From Sphingobacterium bovistauri (GTDB taxonomy: Bacteria > Bacteroidota > Bacteroidia > Sphingobacteriales > Sphingobacteriaceae), in NCBI RefSeq assembly GCF_020295405.1, contig NZ_JADEYP010000007.1:1-64000 (forward strand): a stretch of DNA of 64,000 nt, given 5' to 3'. This document shows, piece after piece, positions 17,721-26,195 of this stretch (position 1 is the stretch's first letter; each line of letters starts with the position of its first letter). The notes under the pieces were generated by a model. It searched no databases and was not told the origin of the DNA. It was given only the letters and a program-made list of their open reading frames with translations. The position numbers and the translations under genes were made by a program.

Positions 17721-18713
17721 TTGAATTTTTTCATTCTTATATCATATATTCTTGTAGGATATTCTGCTACAGCAGAATATCCTACATTTAAATCTCCACA
17801 TACTATTCGTGGTACTGCACAAGGAACTACTTATGATATAAAATATTACGCATCTGATCAGGTTATTAGCAAGTCAGAAGTAGATAGTATTTTTAGAGTA
17901 ATCGATGAGTCTATGTCCTTGTATAAGCCTAATTCTTTAATCAATCAATTTAATTCCAGAGATGTAAAAGGTGTAAAACTTGATGCACATATGTACAATG
18001 TCGTTAAAGCAAGTTTTCAATATTACAAAATGACAAAGGGTTATTTTGATATAACTATTTTTCCATTATTAAAATTATGGGGATTCGGTCCAGAGGGGTT
18101 TCGCTTTAATCCTTCCGAATCACAAATTGATAGTGTTAGAAAAACAGTTGGTCTCGATAAAATTAAGCTTCGTAAAGACTACCTCAAGAAACGCGATAAG
18201 TATGTATCTATAGATTTAAATGGAATAGCACAGGGGTATACAGTAGATGTATTGTCGCAATTTATAAAAAGTCGTGGAGTTGATTCTTTCATTGTCGAGG
18301 TGGGAGGTGAGATTTACGCACATGGCATCAAGCCAAGTGGAGAACGCTATAAAATTGAAATTCAACGACCGTATTCTCAACAAATAGCTCCATATCGTTT
18401 GGAGCTACAAAATAAGGCTATTACGACTTCTGGAAGTTATGAAAAATTTAGAATATTAGAAGGGAATCGAATTTCACATCATATCGACCCACATACAGGT
18501 AGGCCTTTAATGAACAATACGCTTTCAGTTACAATCATAGCAAATACTGCAATGGAAGCAGACGCTTTGGATAACTATTTAATGTATTTGGAACCAAGTG
18601 CAGCAATCAATTTTATTGAAAAAAAGACAGATTGTGAGGCTTATATTATATATTCAGAAAATAATACGTTAAAAGAATTGCAAAGCTCAGGATTTAATAA
18701 TTATATTTACTAA
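17721..18713 (+). CDS. apbE: FAD:protein FMN transferase (ApbE)
   Basis: 330 aa. It attaches FMN covalently to Ser/Thr of exported flavoproteins. Family features are IRGTAQGTTYDIKYY (start of the domain), SLYKPNSLINQFN, GYFDITIFPLLKLWGFGP, DLNGIAQGYTVDVLS (nucleotide binding), VEVGGEIYAHG, and SHHIDPHTGRP with TAMEADALDNYLM near the end. The predicted start is TTG 17721, 3 nt after the previous stop. It gives a hydrophobic export sequence (NFFILISYILVGYSATA), and no later ATG keeps the domain whole. Other copies of this family serve NQR/RNF complexes or extracellular electron carriers. No gene in this operon shows a clear FMN-attachment motif, so its target is unknown. Confidence 0.9.
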   Translation: MNFFILISYILVGYSATAEYPTFKSPHTIRGTAQGTTYDIKYYASDQVISKSEVDSIFRVIDESMSLYKPNSLINQFNSRDVKGVKLDAHMYNVVKASFQYYKMTKGYFDITIFPLLKLWGFGPEGFRFNPSESQIDSVRKTVGLDKIKLRKDYLKKRDKYVSIDLNGIAQGYTVDVLSQFIKSRGVDSFIVEVGGEIYAHGIKPSGERYKIEIQRPYSQQIAPYRLELQNKAITTSGSYEKFRILEGNRISHHIDPHTGRPLMNNTLSVTIIANTAMEADALDNYLMYLEPSAAINFIEKKTDCEAYIIYSENNTLKELQSSGFNNYIY

Positions 18714-18741
18714 TCAACAATAATCAACCATTATAAACGAC

Positions 18742-19662
18742 ATGAAAAGAAATGATTTTATCAAAAGCTCAACACTGCTATTTACAGGTGCTTTCTTGTC
18801 AAGTAATAAATCATCAGAATTTTTAAACCTAAATAAAGAAATGATTAAATCTCCCACCTTTAAACTAGATTATGCTCCTCATCAAGGTATGTTTTCGGCA
18901 AGTGCTGGTAAAAACTTTTTAGATGAAATCCGCTATATGCACGATTTGGGTTTCCGTAGTATAGAAGATAACGGAATGACTGGTCGTTCTACAGAGGAAC
19001 AAACGAAAGTTGGGGAACTATTAGCTAAATTAGGTATGCGAATGGGGGTTTTTGTAGTGCCTAAAGGAGGTAATGGACAAAACACATTGGCGGCTAATAA
19101 ACAAGAGCATATTGATATCTTTTTAAAGGGATGTCGTGACTCTGTTGAGGTAGCAAAGCGAGTAAATGCAAAGTGGGTAACTGTTGTTCCAGGAGATTAT
19201 CAAAGAAATTTACCTATAGGAGTTCAGACCGCAAACGTTATCGAGGCATTACGTCGCGGAGCTGAAATTTTTGAGCCTCATGGCATCACAATGGTACTAG
19301 AGCCGTTGAGCGATTCTCCTAACTTATTTTTACGCTATACAGATCAAGCATATGAAATTTGTAAAGCGGTAAATAGTCCTTCATGTAAGATATTGTATGA
19401 TGCATACCATCAACAAAAGAACGAGGGTAATTTAATTAGCTTTATGGATATGTGTTGGTCGGAGATTGCTTATATACAAATAGGTGACAACCCTGGTAGA
19501 AAGGAACCTTATACGGGAGAGGTTAATTATAAAAACGTATTTAAATGGCTTCATAATAAGGGGTATAAGGGTATTGTTGGTATGGAACACGGAATGTCTA
19601 AGTCAGGTAAAGAGGGCGAAGATATTCTTGTAGCAGCATATAGAGAAGCTGATAACTTTTAA
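18742..19662 (+). CDS. Sugar phosphate isomerase/epimerase-type TIM barrel (hydroxypyruvate isomerase-like)
   Basis: 306 aa. The N-terminus MKRNDFIKSSTLLFTGAFLSS resembles a Tat signal but has Lys-Arg in place of Arg-Arg. The barrel contains the metal-ligand pattern of the AP endonuclease 2-like fold: VLEPLSDSPNLFL (Glu), KILYDAYHQQKNEGN (Asp, His) and GMEHGMSKSGKEG. Relatives include hydroxypyruvate isomerase, epimerases and, in gut Bacteroidetes, lyases or epimerases that act on 3-keto sugars next to Gfo/Idh/MocA genes. Its position between apbE and a permease supports a catabolic step on a keto-sugar. The exact reaction is not known. Confidence 0.85.
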   Translation: MKRNDFIKSSTLLFTGAFLSSNKSSEFLNLNKEMIKSPTFKLDYAPHQGMFSASAGKNFLDEIRYMHDLGFRSIEDNGMTGRSTEEQTKVGELLAKLGMRMGVFVVPKGGNGQNTLAANKQEHIDIFLKGCRDSVEVAKRVNAKWVTVVPGDYQRNLPIGVQTANVIEALRRGAEIFEPHGITMVLEPLSDSPNLFLRYTDQAYEICKAVNSPSCKILYDAYHQQKNEGNLISFMDMCWSEIAYIQIGDNPGRKEPYTGEVNYKNVFKWLHNKGYKGIVGMEHGMSKSGKEGEDILVAAYREADNF

Positions 19663-19682
19663 TTGATATAACTAAATACAAT

Positions 19683-20918
19683 ATGAATTCAATTATAAAA
19701 ACTAAACTATCATTTATGATGTTCCTTGAATTTTTTATTTGGGGAGCATGGTTCGTTACATTGGGAACGTTCTTGAGTCAAAATTTAAAAGCCAATGATT
19801 TTGAGATTGCGAATGTCTTCTCTACACAATCTTTAGGTGCTATTATAGCTCCTTTCATTGTGGGGATGATTGCAGATCGGTTCTTCAATGCAGAAAAAGT
19901 ATTAGCAATTTTACATCTATTAGGTGCGTTTTTGTTATATCAAATGTATCAAGCTTCTGATATTGGAGGTTTTTACCCGTATGTATTGACATATATGATA
20001 TTATATATGCCGACTTTAGCATTAGCCAGCTCAATATCTTTTAGACAATTGAAAAACCCTGAAAAGGAATTTTCTGCTATTCGCATTTGGGGAACAATAG
20101 GCTGGATCGTTGCAGGTTTGTCTATTAGTTATTTGTTTAAGTGGGATGCGTCAGCAGAAGAAGGAGCATTGAAGAATACATTTTTAATGGCCACTATTGC
20201 GTCAGCAGTCTTGGGTTTATTTTCATTTATATTACCAAGTACACCTCCAATTAAAGCAGAATCTGGAGAAAAACCTTCATTTTCATCAATAATTGGTTTA
20301 GATGCTATTAAGTTGTTGAAAGATAGAAACTTCTTTATATTCTTTATATCTTCTGTATTAATCTGTATTCCATTAGCATTTTACTACCAAAATGCGAATT
20401 TATTTCTAACAGAAATTGGCTTAGAAAACCCTACAGGGAAAATGACTATAGGACAAATTTCTGAGGTATTATTCTTATTGTTACTTCCTGTATTCTTTTC
20501 AAGATTCGGGTTTAAGAAGACAATACTTGTAGGTATGTTGGCTTGGGCCGTACGTTATCTATTGTTTGCTTATGGTGATGCAGGTGAATTAACATTCATG
20601 TTGATTACTGGTATAGCATTACATGGTATTTGTTACGATTTCTTTTTTGTTTCAGGTCAAATTTATACAGATAGCAAAGCTGGTGAGAAATATAAGTCAG
20701 CAGCGCAAGGTCTGATTACATTAGCTACATATGGTGTAGGTCAATTGATAGGTTTTTGGGTAGCTAGTTTAATTGGTGATAAATACAAATCATTAAAAGA
20801 TACTGATTTAGCAGCTTTTTGGCAACAAACATGGGTCGTGCCTGCAGGTATTGCTTTCGTAGTAATGATAATTTTCTTCATTTTCTTCAAAGATGAAAAA
20901 GTGAAGACTGAGGAGTAG
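19683..20918 (+). CDS. MFS permease, NupG-like nucleoside/sugar:H+ symporter
   Basis: 411 aa, with about 12 membrane segments. It opens SFMMFLEFFIWGAWFVTLGTFLSQNL, the signature of the nucleoside:H+ symporter group (NupG/XapB), with IVGMIADRFFNAEKVLAILHLLGA following. Membership of this group does not prove nucleoside transport: Bacteroidetes have many such permeases inside sugar gene clusters. Here it probably brings the oxidised or cleaved sugar product into the cytoplasm. Spacing to its neighbours is 20 nt and 33 nt on the same strand. Confidence 0.88.
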   Translation: MNSIIKTKLSFMMFLEFFIWGAWFVTLGTFLSQNLKANDFEIANVFSTQSLGAIIAPFIVGMIADRFFNAEKVLAILHLLGAFLLYQMYQASDIGGFYPYVLTYMILYMPTLALASSISFRQLKNPEKEFSAIRIWGTIGWIVAGLSISYLFKWDASAEEGALKNTFLMATIASAVLGLFSFILPSTPPIKAESGEKPSFSSIIGLDAIKLLKDRNFFIFFISSVLICIPLAFYYQNANLFLTEIGLENPTGKMTIGQISEVLFLLLLPVFFSRFGFKKTILVGMLAWAVRYLLFAYGDAGELTFMLITGIALHGICYDFFFVSGQIYTDSKAGEKYKSAAQGLITLATYGVGQLIGFWVASLIGDKYKSLKDTDLAAFWQQTWVVPAGIAFVVMIIFFIFFKDEKVKTEE

Positions 20919-20951
20919 TATTAAATAGTTAAAGTATTAAAATAAAATCAA

Positions 20952-22643
20952 ATGGGAGAGAATAATACTTATGATGCAATTGTAATTGGATCAGGAATTA
21001 GCGGGGGATGGGCCGCTAAGGAATTGACTGAGAAAGGACTTAAAACAATAATGTTGGAGAGAGGGAGAAACATCGAACATATTAAAGATTATACTTCTCC
21101 AACTAAAGATCCTTGGGAATTCCCTCATGCAGGAGGACGTACGCAACAAATGATTCAGGATTATCCTGTCTTAAAGCGTGATTATCCGTTGAATGAAAAG
21201 AATCTAGGCTATTGGGTAAATGAGAAAGAAAGTCCATATACAGAAATTAAACGATTTGATTGGTACAGAGGGTATCACGTTGGTGGTCGCTCATTGATGT
21301 GGGGACGTCAATCTTATCGTTTAGGTGATTTGGATTTTGAAGCAAATGCGAAAGATGGTTTTGGTGTAGACTGGCCTATTCGTTATAATGATATAGCACC
21401 ATGGTATTCCTATGTAGAGAAATTTGCTGGTATATCTGGTAATAAAGATGGTTTGTCTGTATTGCCCGACGGTGAATTTATGCCACCAATGCCAATGAAT
21501 GTTGTTGAAAAGGACTATGCCGAAAGATTGAAAAAATCTCAATTTGGAGGTAAGCGCCATTTTATCATGGGAAGAACAGCGAATATTACTGTTCCACATA
21601 ATGGTCGTGTGAATTGCCAATATCAAAACAGATGTTGGGAAGGTTGTAATTTTGGAGCTTATTTCAGTACCCAATCAGCAACATTACCAGCGGCAGTAAA
21701 AACGGGTAACTTAACAGTTCGACCATTTTCTATAGTTACTAAAATATTATACGACAAGGATACTAAAAAAGCTAAAGGTGTTGAAATAATTGATGCAGAA
21801 ACAAATCAAACATATGAATTCTATGCAAAAGTAGTTTTCGTTTGTGCTTCAGCATTAAATTCTACCTGGGTATTAATGAATTCCGCGACTGATGTGTGGG
21901 AAGGTGGTTTGGGATCTAGTAGTGGGGAATTGGGAAATAATTTGATGGACCATCATTTGGGCGTTGGTGCTTCAGGGCGTGTGGAAGGATATTTAGATAA
22001 AACTATTTATGGTCGTCGTGCAAATGGTATTTATGTTCCACGATTTGTGAATGTATCAGATGATACAAAAAAACGTGATTATGTACGTGGTTTTGGTTAT
22101 CAAGGAGGTGCCGGAAGAGGAAGAGCTTGGCGTTCCGAAGAAGAAAAATTCGTAGGAGGTACATTCAAAGATGCGATTTGTGAGCCAGGAGATTGGAGTT
22201 TCGGCTTCGGTGGTTTTGGTGAGATCTTACCATACCATGAAAATCATGTAAAGTTGGATAAAGACAAAAAAGACAAATGGGGCTTGCCAGTTTTAGCATT
22301 TGATGCAGAGATCAAAGAAAACGAGATAAAAATGCGTCATGATATGCAATACGAAATGAAGGAGATGTTAGAGAGTATTGGTGTAAAAGATGTTAATATT
22401 TGGAATAACGTATACGGTCTAGGTCAAGGTATTCATGAAATGGGTACAGCCCGTATGGGTAGAGATCCTAAAACATCTGTACTTAATGGAAATAATCAAG
22501 TATGGGATGCTCTAAATGTCTTTGTTACTGATGGTGCAGCAATGACTTCTTCGGGATGTGTGAATCCATCGTTGACTTATATGGCGTTAACAGCTAGAGC
22601 TGTCGATTTTGCTGTTAGTGAATTGAAGAAAGGTAATCTTTAA
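20952..22643 (+). CDS. GMC-family FAD oxidoreductase (sugar dehydrogenase large subunit)
   Basis: 563 aa. The FAD-binding Rossmann motif is VIGSGISGG (12-19 region), with ERGR after the second strand and VGGRSLMWGRQSYR, as in membrane-linked sugar and alcohol dehydrogenases. The C-terminal GMC domain has GIHEMGTARMGRDPKTSVLN and VTDGAAMTSSGCVNPSLTYMALTARAVDFA, with the active-site Asn in CVNPSL and no covalent flavin site. There is no signal peptide; it probably rides out of the cell with the Tat-bearing small subunit encoded two genes downstream (24096-24728). Relatives include the glucoside 3-dehydrogenases (LacA type), which oxidise C3 of glucosides, and gluconate 2-dehydrogenase. Confidence 0.93.
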   Translation: MGENNTYDAIVIGSGISGGWAAKELTEKGLKTIMLERGRNIEHIKDYTSPTKDPWEFPHAGGRTQQMIQDYPVLKRDYPLNEKNLGYWVNEKESPYTEIKRFDWYRGYHVGGRSLMWGRQSYRLGDLDFEANAKDGFGVDWPIRYNDIAPWYSYVEKFAGISGNKDGLSVLPDGEFMPPMPMNVVEKDYAERLKKSQFGGKRHFIMGRTANITVPHNGRVNCQYQNRCWEGCNFGAYFSTQSATLPAAVKTGNLTVRPFSIVTKILYDKDTKKAKGVEIIDAETNQTYEFYAKVVFVCASALNSTWVLMNSATDVWEGGLGSSSGELGNNLMDHHLGVGASGRVEGYLDKTIYGRRANGIYVPRFVNVSDDTKKRDYVRGFGYQGGAGRGRAWRSEEEKFVGGTFKDAICEPGDWSFGFGGFGEILPYHENHVKLDKDKKDKWGLPVLAFDAEIKENEIKMRHDMQYEMKEMLESIGVKDVNIWNNVYGLGQGIHEMGTARMGRDPKTSVLNGNNQVWDALNVFVTDGAAMTSSGCVNPSLTYMALTARAVDFAVSELKKGNL

Positions 22644-22659
22644 CTTTTAAATTGAATTT

Positions 22660-24084
22660 ATGGAAAGTAAAAGTCGAAGAGATTTCATTAAGATGGCATC
22701 AGTTGGTGCAGCTGCGATAACAATAGTACCTAGACATGTGCTAGGTGGTACAGGGTTTCGTGCACCAAGTGATATGCTACAAGTCGCTTCAATTGGCGTT
22801 GGTGGGATGGGAGGATCTGATGTAAATAATATCTTTGGTAGTGGTAAAGCAAACATAGCTTTCTTGTGTGATGTAGATAAAGCGAGAGCTAAGGGATCGG
22901 TTTCAAAATTTCCTAAAGCTAAGTTCTATACTGATTTTAGAGAAATGCTTGATAAAGAGCATAAGCATATCGATGGGGTATCTGTTTCTACTCCAGATCA
23001 TAATCATGCTATTCAAGCATTGGCAGCTATGCAATTAGGCAAACATGTCTATGTTCAAAAGCCATTAGCACATGATGTCTGGGAAGCGCGTGCATTGACA
23101 CATGCTGCTAAGAAATATAAAGTAGTCACTCAAATGGGTAATCAAGGTGCGTCAGGTGATGGTGTTCGTCAAATGCGAGAATGGGTAGACGCAGGATTAA
23201 TAGGTGATCTTGTTGAAATCTACGCATGGACAGATAGACCTGTGTGGCCTCAAGGTATTCAATGGCCGGCTGTCAAATCTAGAGTTCCTTCAACATTAGA
23301 TTGGGATAGATGGCTAGGTACCGCACCTTACACAGAATATTTTGACAAGTTAGTTCCTTTCAACTGGCGCGGTTGGTGGCCATATGGTACAGGAGCTTTA
23401 GGTGATATGGGATGTCATAATCTGGAAGCACCATTTAGTATTTATGGCTTACAATACGTGAAAGATGTACAGGCTAGCGTAGGTTCTGTATATGTGGATG
23501 AATTCAAACGTGGTTATTTCCCTGAGTCTTGTCCTCCATCTAGTTCTGTAACGATGACTTTTCCAAAGACATCTAAAACAAAAGGTGATGTGAAAGTGCA
23601 TTGGATGGATGGAGGTATTCAACCTCCAAGACCTGAAGAATTAGGGCCAGATGAAATTTTTGGAGATGGCGGTAATGGGATATTATTAATAGGTAAAAAA
23701 GGTAAAATCTTAGCTGATACTTATGCCGCTAAACCTAGATTATTGCCTACGAGTAAGACCTACCGTACAGTAAAAGAAAAATATGATAGAGTTCCGAATG
23801 GAGCTAATGGACACTGGGCACAATGGGTTGAAGGATGTATTGCTGGATATGGCAATATGGAAATGTCATCACCATTTGAAATTGCAGGTCCGTTGACAGA
23901 AGCACTACTGATGGCTAATTTAGCTATTCGTGGGGTAGATTTAAAAGTTGGGGACAAATACCCTGGCCGTAGTAAAAAATTAGTTTGGGATAATGATAAG
24001 ATGCGTGTGACAAATTTTGATGAAGTAAATCAATTTGTGAAACGTACCTATCGCCCAGGCTGGGAAGTTAACTATACATTTTAA
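22660..24084 (+). CDS. Gfo/Idh/MocA-family oxidoreductase, Tat-exported (2)
   Basis: 474 aa. The Tat signal MESKSRRDFIKMASVGAAAITIVP has Arg6-Arg7. The Rossmann motif is VASIGVGGMGGSDV, followed by VSVSTPDHNHAIQALAAMQLGKHVYVQKPLAHDVWEAR (QKP in place of EKP). The substrate domain holds FNWRGWWPYGTGALGDMGCHNLEAPF. It belongs to a different subgroup from the first copy at 16404-17717, so the two are not recent duplicates. A large tryptophan-rich substrate domain of this type is common in Bacteroidetes and Planctomycetes proteins found in sugar catabolic clusters. It sits 16 nt after the GMC gene and 11 nt before the small subunit. Confidence 0.92.
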   Translation: MESKSRRDFIKMASVGAAAITIVPRHVLGGTGFRAPSDMLQVASIGVGGMGGSDVNNIFGSGKANIAFLCDVDKARAKGSVSKFPKAKFYTDFREMLDKEHKHIDGVSVSTPDHNHAIQALAAMQLGKHVYVQKPLAHDVWEARALTHAAKKYKVVTQMGNQGASGDGVRQMREWVDAGLIGDLVEIYAWTDRPVWPQGIQWPAVKSRVPSTLDWDRWLGTAPYTEYFDKLVPFNWRGWWPYGTGALGDMGCHNLEAPFSIYGLQYVKDVQASVGSVYVDEFKRGYFPESCPPSSSVTMTFPKTSKTKGDVKVHWMDGGIQPPRPEELGPDEIFGDGGNGILLIGKKGKILADTYAAKPRLLPTSKTYRTVKEKYDRVPNGANGHWAQWVEGCIAGYGNMEMSSPFEIAGPLTEALLMANLAIRGVDLKVGDKYPGRSKKLVWDNDKMRVTNFDEVNQFVKRTYRPGWEVNYTF

Positions 24085-24095
24085 TAGACTGAAAG

Positions 24096-24728
24096 ATGAA
24101 TAGAAGAGAAGCATTGCAACGCGTAGCTATGATACTAGGAGGTTCAATAGTAGGCGCTAATTTATTTTTAGAAGGATGTACTCGTTCTGCAACGAAAACT
24201 GTAGAAGGATTATTTGATGAAAAAATGATTAATATAATTGGTGATTTGGCAGACGCCATTTTACCTCCGACTTCTACACCAGGAGCTAAAGAGGCTGGTG
24301 TAGGTAGTTTTATACCTGTATATGTGAGAGATTGTTATACAGAAAAACAACAAAAGGCTATAGTGGATGGGTTAGCTACATTAGATAAAACGAGCAAAGA
24401 AGTAAAGGGTAAAGATTTTGCTAGCTTGACTATCGATGAACGAACTGAAATAGCTGATAAACTATACAAAGAAGCCGAAGAATATAACGGAAAACGTTGG
24501 GAAAGAATCAAAGATGAGGTAGAGAAAAATAGAACTGCTCAAAACGAGTTAGTGAAGTCTGATGTTGATTACGAACCAGAGCATTGGTTTTATATGTTTA
24601 GACAAATGACATTGACAGGATTCTTCAATTCTGAATTAGGGTTGACAAAAGCATTGCGCTATGTTAAGATTCCTGGGAAATATGACGGAGATTATCCATA
24701 TAAAAAAGGCGATAAAGCATTCTATTAA
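24096..24728 (+). CDS. Gluconate 2-dehydrogenase subunit 3 family protein (GMC partner)
   Basis: 210 aa. It starts MNRREALQRVAMILGGSIVGANLFLEGC, a Tat signal (Arg3-Arg4) followed by a lipobox-like FLEGC. The Gluconate_2-dh3 domain fills the rest: LADAILPPTSTPGAKEAGVGSFIPVYVRDCY near the start and FRQMTLTGFFNSELG near the end. This small subunit forms a complex with a GMC oxidoreductase; the Tat signal on this subunit can export both. It is the last gene of the operon and is followed by a terminator. A cytochrome c subunit, the third member in proteobacterial complexes, is not present here. Confidence 0.92.
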   Translation: MNRREALQRVAMILGGSIVGANLFLEGCTRSATKTVEGLFDEKMINIIGDLADAILPPTSTPGAKEAGVGSFIPVYVRDCYTEKQQKAIVDGLATLDKTSKEVKGKDFASLTIDERTEIADKLYKEAEEYNGKRWERIKDEVEKNRTAQNELVKSDVDYEPEHWFYMFRQMTLTGFFNSELGLTKALRYVKIPGKYDGDYPYKKGDKAFY

Positions 24729-24729
24729 T

Positions 24730-24766
24730 AATGAAAAGGTGAGATGAATAGTCTCACCTTTTTCAT
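24730..24766 (+). terminator. Rho-independent terminator of the sugar oxidation operon
   Basis: Stem AATGAAAAGGTGAGA / TCTCACCTTTTTCATT, with one bulged T, loop TGAATAG. It begins 2 nt after the stop of the last gene. Confidence 0.88.
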
Positions 24767-24860
24767 TATATCATACCTTATGAATTGAATTTTGAACTGA
24801 ATATTAGATGTCAATTTGTTATGTTTGTATACTAGTTACATTCTTATCAAAAAATAAAAA

Positions 24861-26195
24861 ATGTCATCAATACTCATTAAAAATGCGCAGGTGGTTAACG
24901 AAAGTACAACTCAAGTACTAGACGTATATATCAAAAATGGTAGAATTGAGAAGCTCGCTCCTCAACTTGATATCCAAGCCGATCAAGAAATTAATGCAGA
25001 GGGATTACACCTTCTTCCTGGTTTAATTGATGATCAAGTGCATTTTAGAGAACCTGGATTAACCTATAAAGCGAATATTTTTACTGAAAGTCGTGCTGCA
25101 GTAGCGGGAGGTACGACATCCTTTATGGAGATGCCCAATACTGTACCCAACACATTGACGCAGAAATTGCTTCAAGACAAATATGATATTGGTCAAGATA
25201 CTTCTTTGGCTAACTATTCGTTTTTCATGGGAGCAGCGAATGATAATATTGACGAAGTCTTAAAAACGAATCCACGTGATGTATGTGGTGTGAAAGTTTT
25301 TATGGGCTCTTCAACGGGTAATATGTTGGTAGATAACGAAACTGCATTGGAGAACATTTTTAGAAATTCACCAACTCTAATTGCAACACATTGTGAGGAT
25401 GAAGCTACGATTAAAGCTAATTTAGCAACATATAAAGATAAATATGGAGATGCGATTACAATTGATATGCATCCTTTAATTCGTTCGGCTGAAGCTTGTT
25501 ATTTGTCTTCATCTAAAGCTGTTGAATTAGCGAAAAAGAACAATACTCGTTTGCATATTCTACATATATCGACAGGTAGAGAAACGATGTTGTTTGACAA
25601 TACAATTCCTTTAGAACAAAAAAGAATAACGGCAGAAGCATGCGTACATCACCTTTGGTTTTCGGACGAAGATTATAAAACAAAAGGGAATTACATCAAG
25701 TGGAATCCTGCCGTTAAAACATCGACAGACAGAGATCAAATATTAAAGGCTGTGTTGGATGGGCATATTGATGTGATCGCTACAGATCATGCACCGCATA
25801 CGATTGAAGAGAAAGAGCAGTCTTATTTGCAAGCACCATCTGGAGGCCCCTTGGTACAACACGCATTGATAGCCCTTTTGGATATGGTTCATCAAGGGAA
25901 ACTGACGCTAGAGCAGCTTGTACAAAAAACGGCGCACAATACAGCTAGATGTTTTCAGATTGAGCAACGTGGTTTTATTAGAGAGGGCTATTGGGCAGAT
26001 TTGGTTTTGGTTGATTTAAATAAACCTTATCAGGTAACACGTCAAAATATACTTTCAAAATGTGGTTGGTCACCTTTTGAAAATCATACATTTACATCAA
26101 CTATAGAACATACAATCGTATCTGGCAACTTAGCATATTCTAATGGACAGATATTGGAGGTAGGCTCAGGGCATCGATTATTATTTAACCGATAA
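24861..26195 (+). CDS. pyrC: Dihydroorotase
   Basis: 444 aa amidohydrolase that closes carbamoyl-aspartate to dihydroorotate in pyrimidine synthesis. Active-site motifs: GLIDDQVHFREPG (55-66), carboxylated lysine in CGVKVFMGSSTGN, zinc ligands in IATHCEDE and LHILHIST, and the catalytic Asp in IATDHAPHT. The first His of the usual HxH zinc motif is Gln59 (QVH61). As I recall, Bacteroidetes enzymes often share this form, so I keep the assignment. The stop overlaps the start of the next gene by 1 nt, forming an operon with two peptidases. Other amidohydrolases (allantoinase, hydantoinase) are less likely given FREPG and the GVKVF motif. Confidence 0.92.
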   Translation: MSSILIKNAQVVNESTTQVLDVYIKNGRIEKLAPQLDIQADQEINAEGLHLLPGLIDDQVHFREPGLTYKANIFTESRAAVAGGTTSFMEMPNTVPNTLTQKLLQDKYDIGQDTSLANYSFFMGAANDNIDEVLKTNPRDVCGVKVFMGSSTGNMLVDNETALENIFRNSPTLIATHCEDEATIKANLATYKDKYGDAITIDMHPLIRSAEACYLSSSKAVELAKKNNTRLHILHISTGRETMLFDNTIPLEQKRITAEACVHHLWFSDEDYKTKGNYIKWNPAVKTSTDRDQILKAVLDGHIDVIATDHAPHTIEEKEQSYLQAPSGGPLVQHALIALLDMVHQGKLTLEQLVQKTAHNTARCFQIEQRGFIREGYWADLVLVDLNKPYQVTRQNILSKCGWSPFENHTFTSTIEHTIVSGNLAYSNGQILEVGSGHRLLFNR

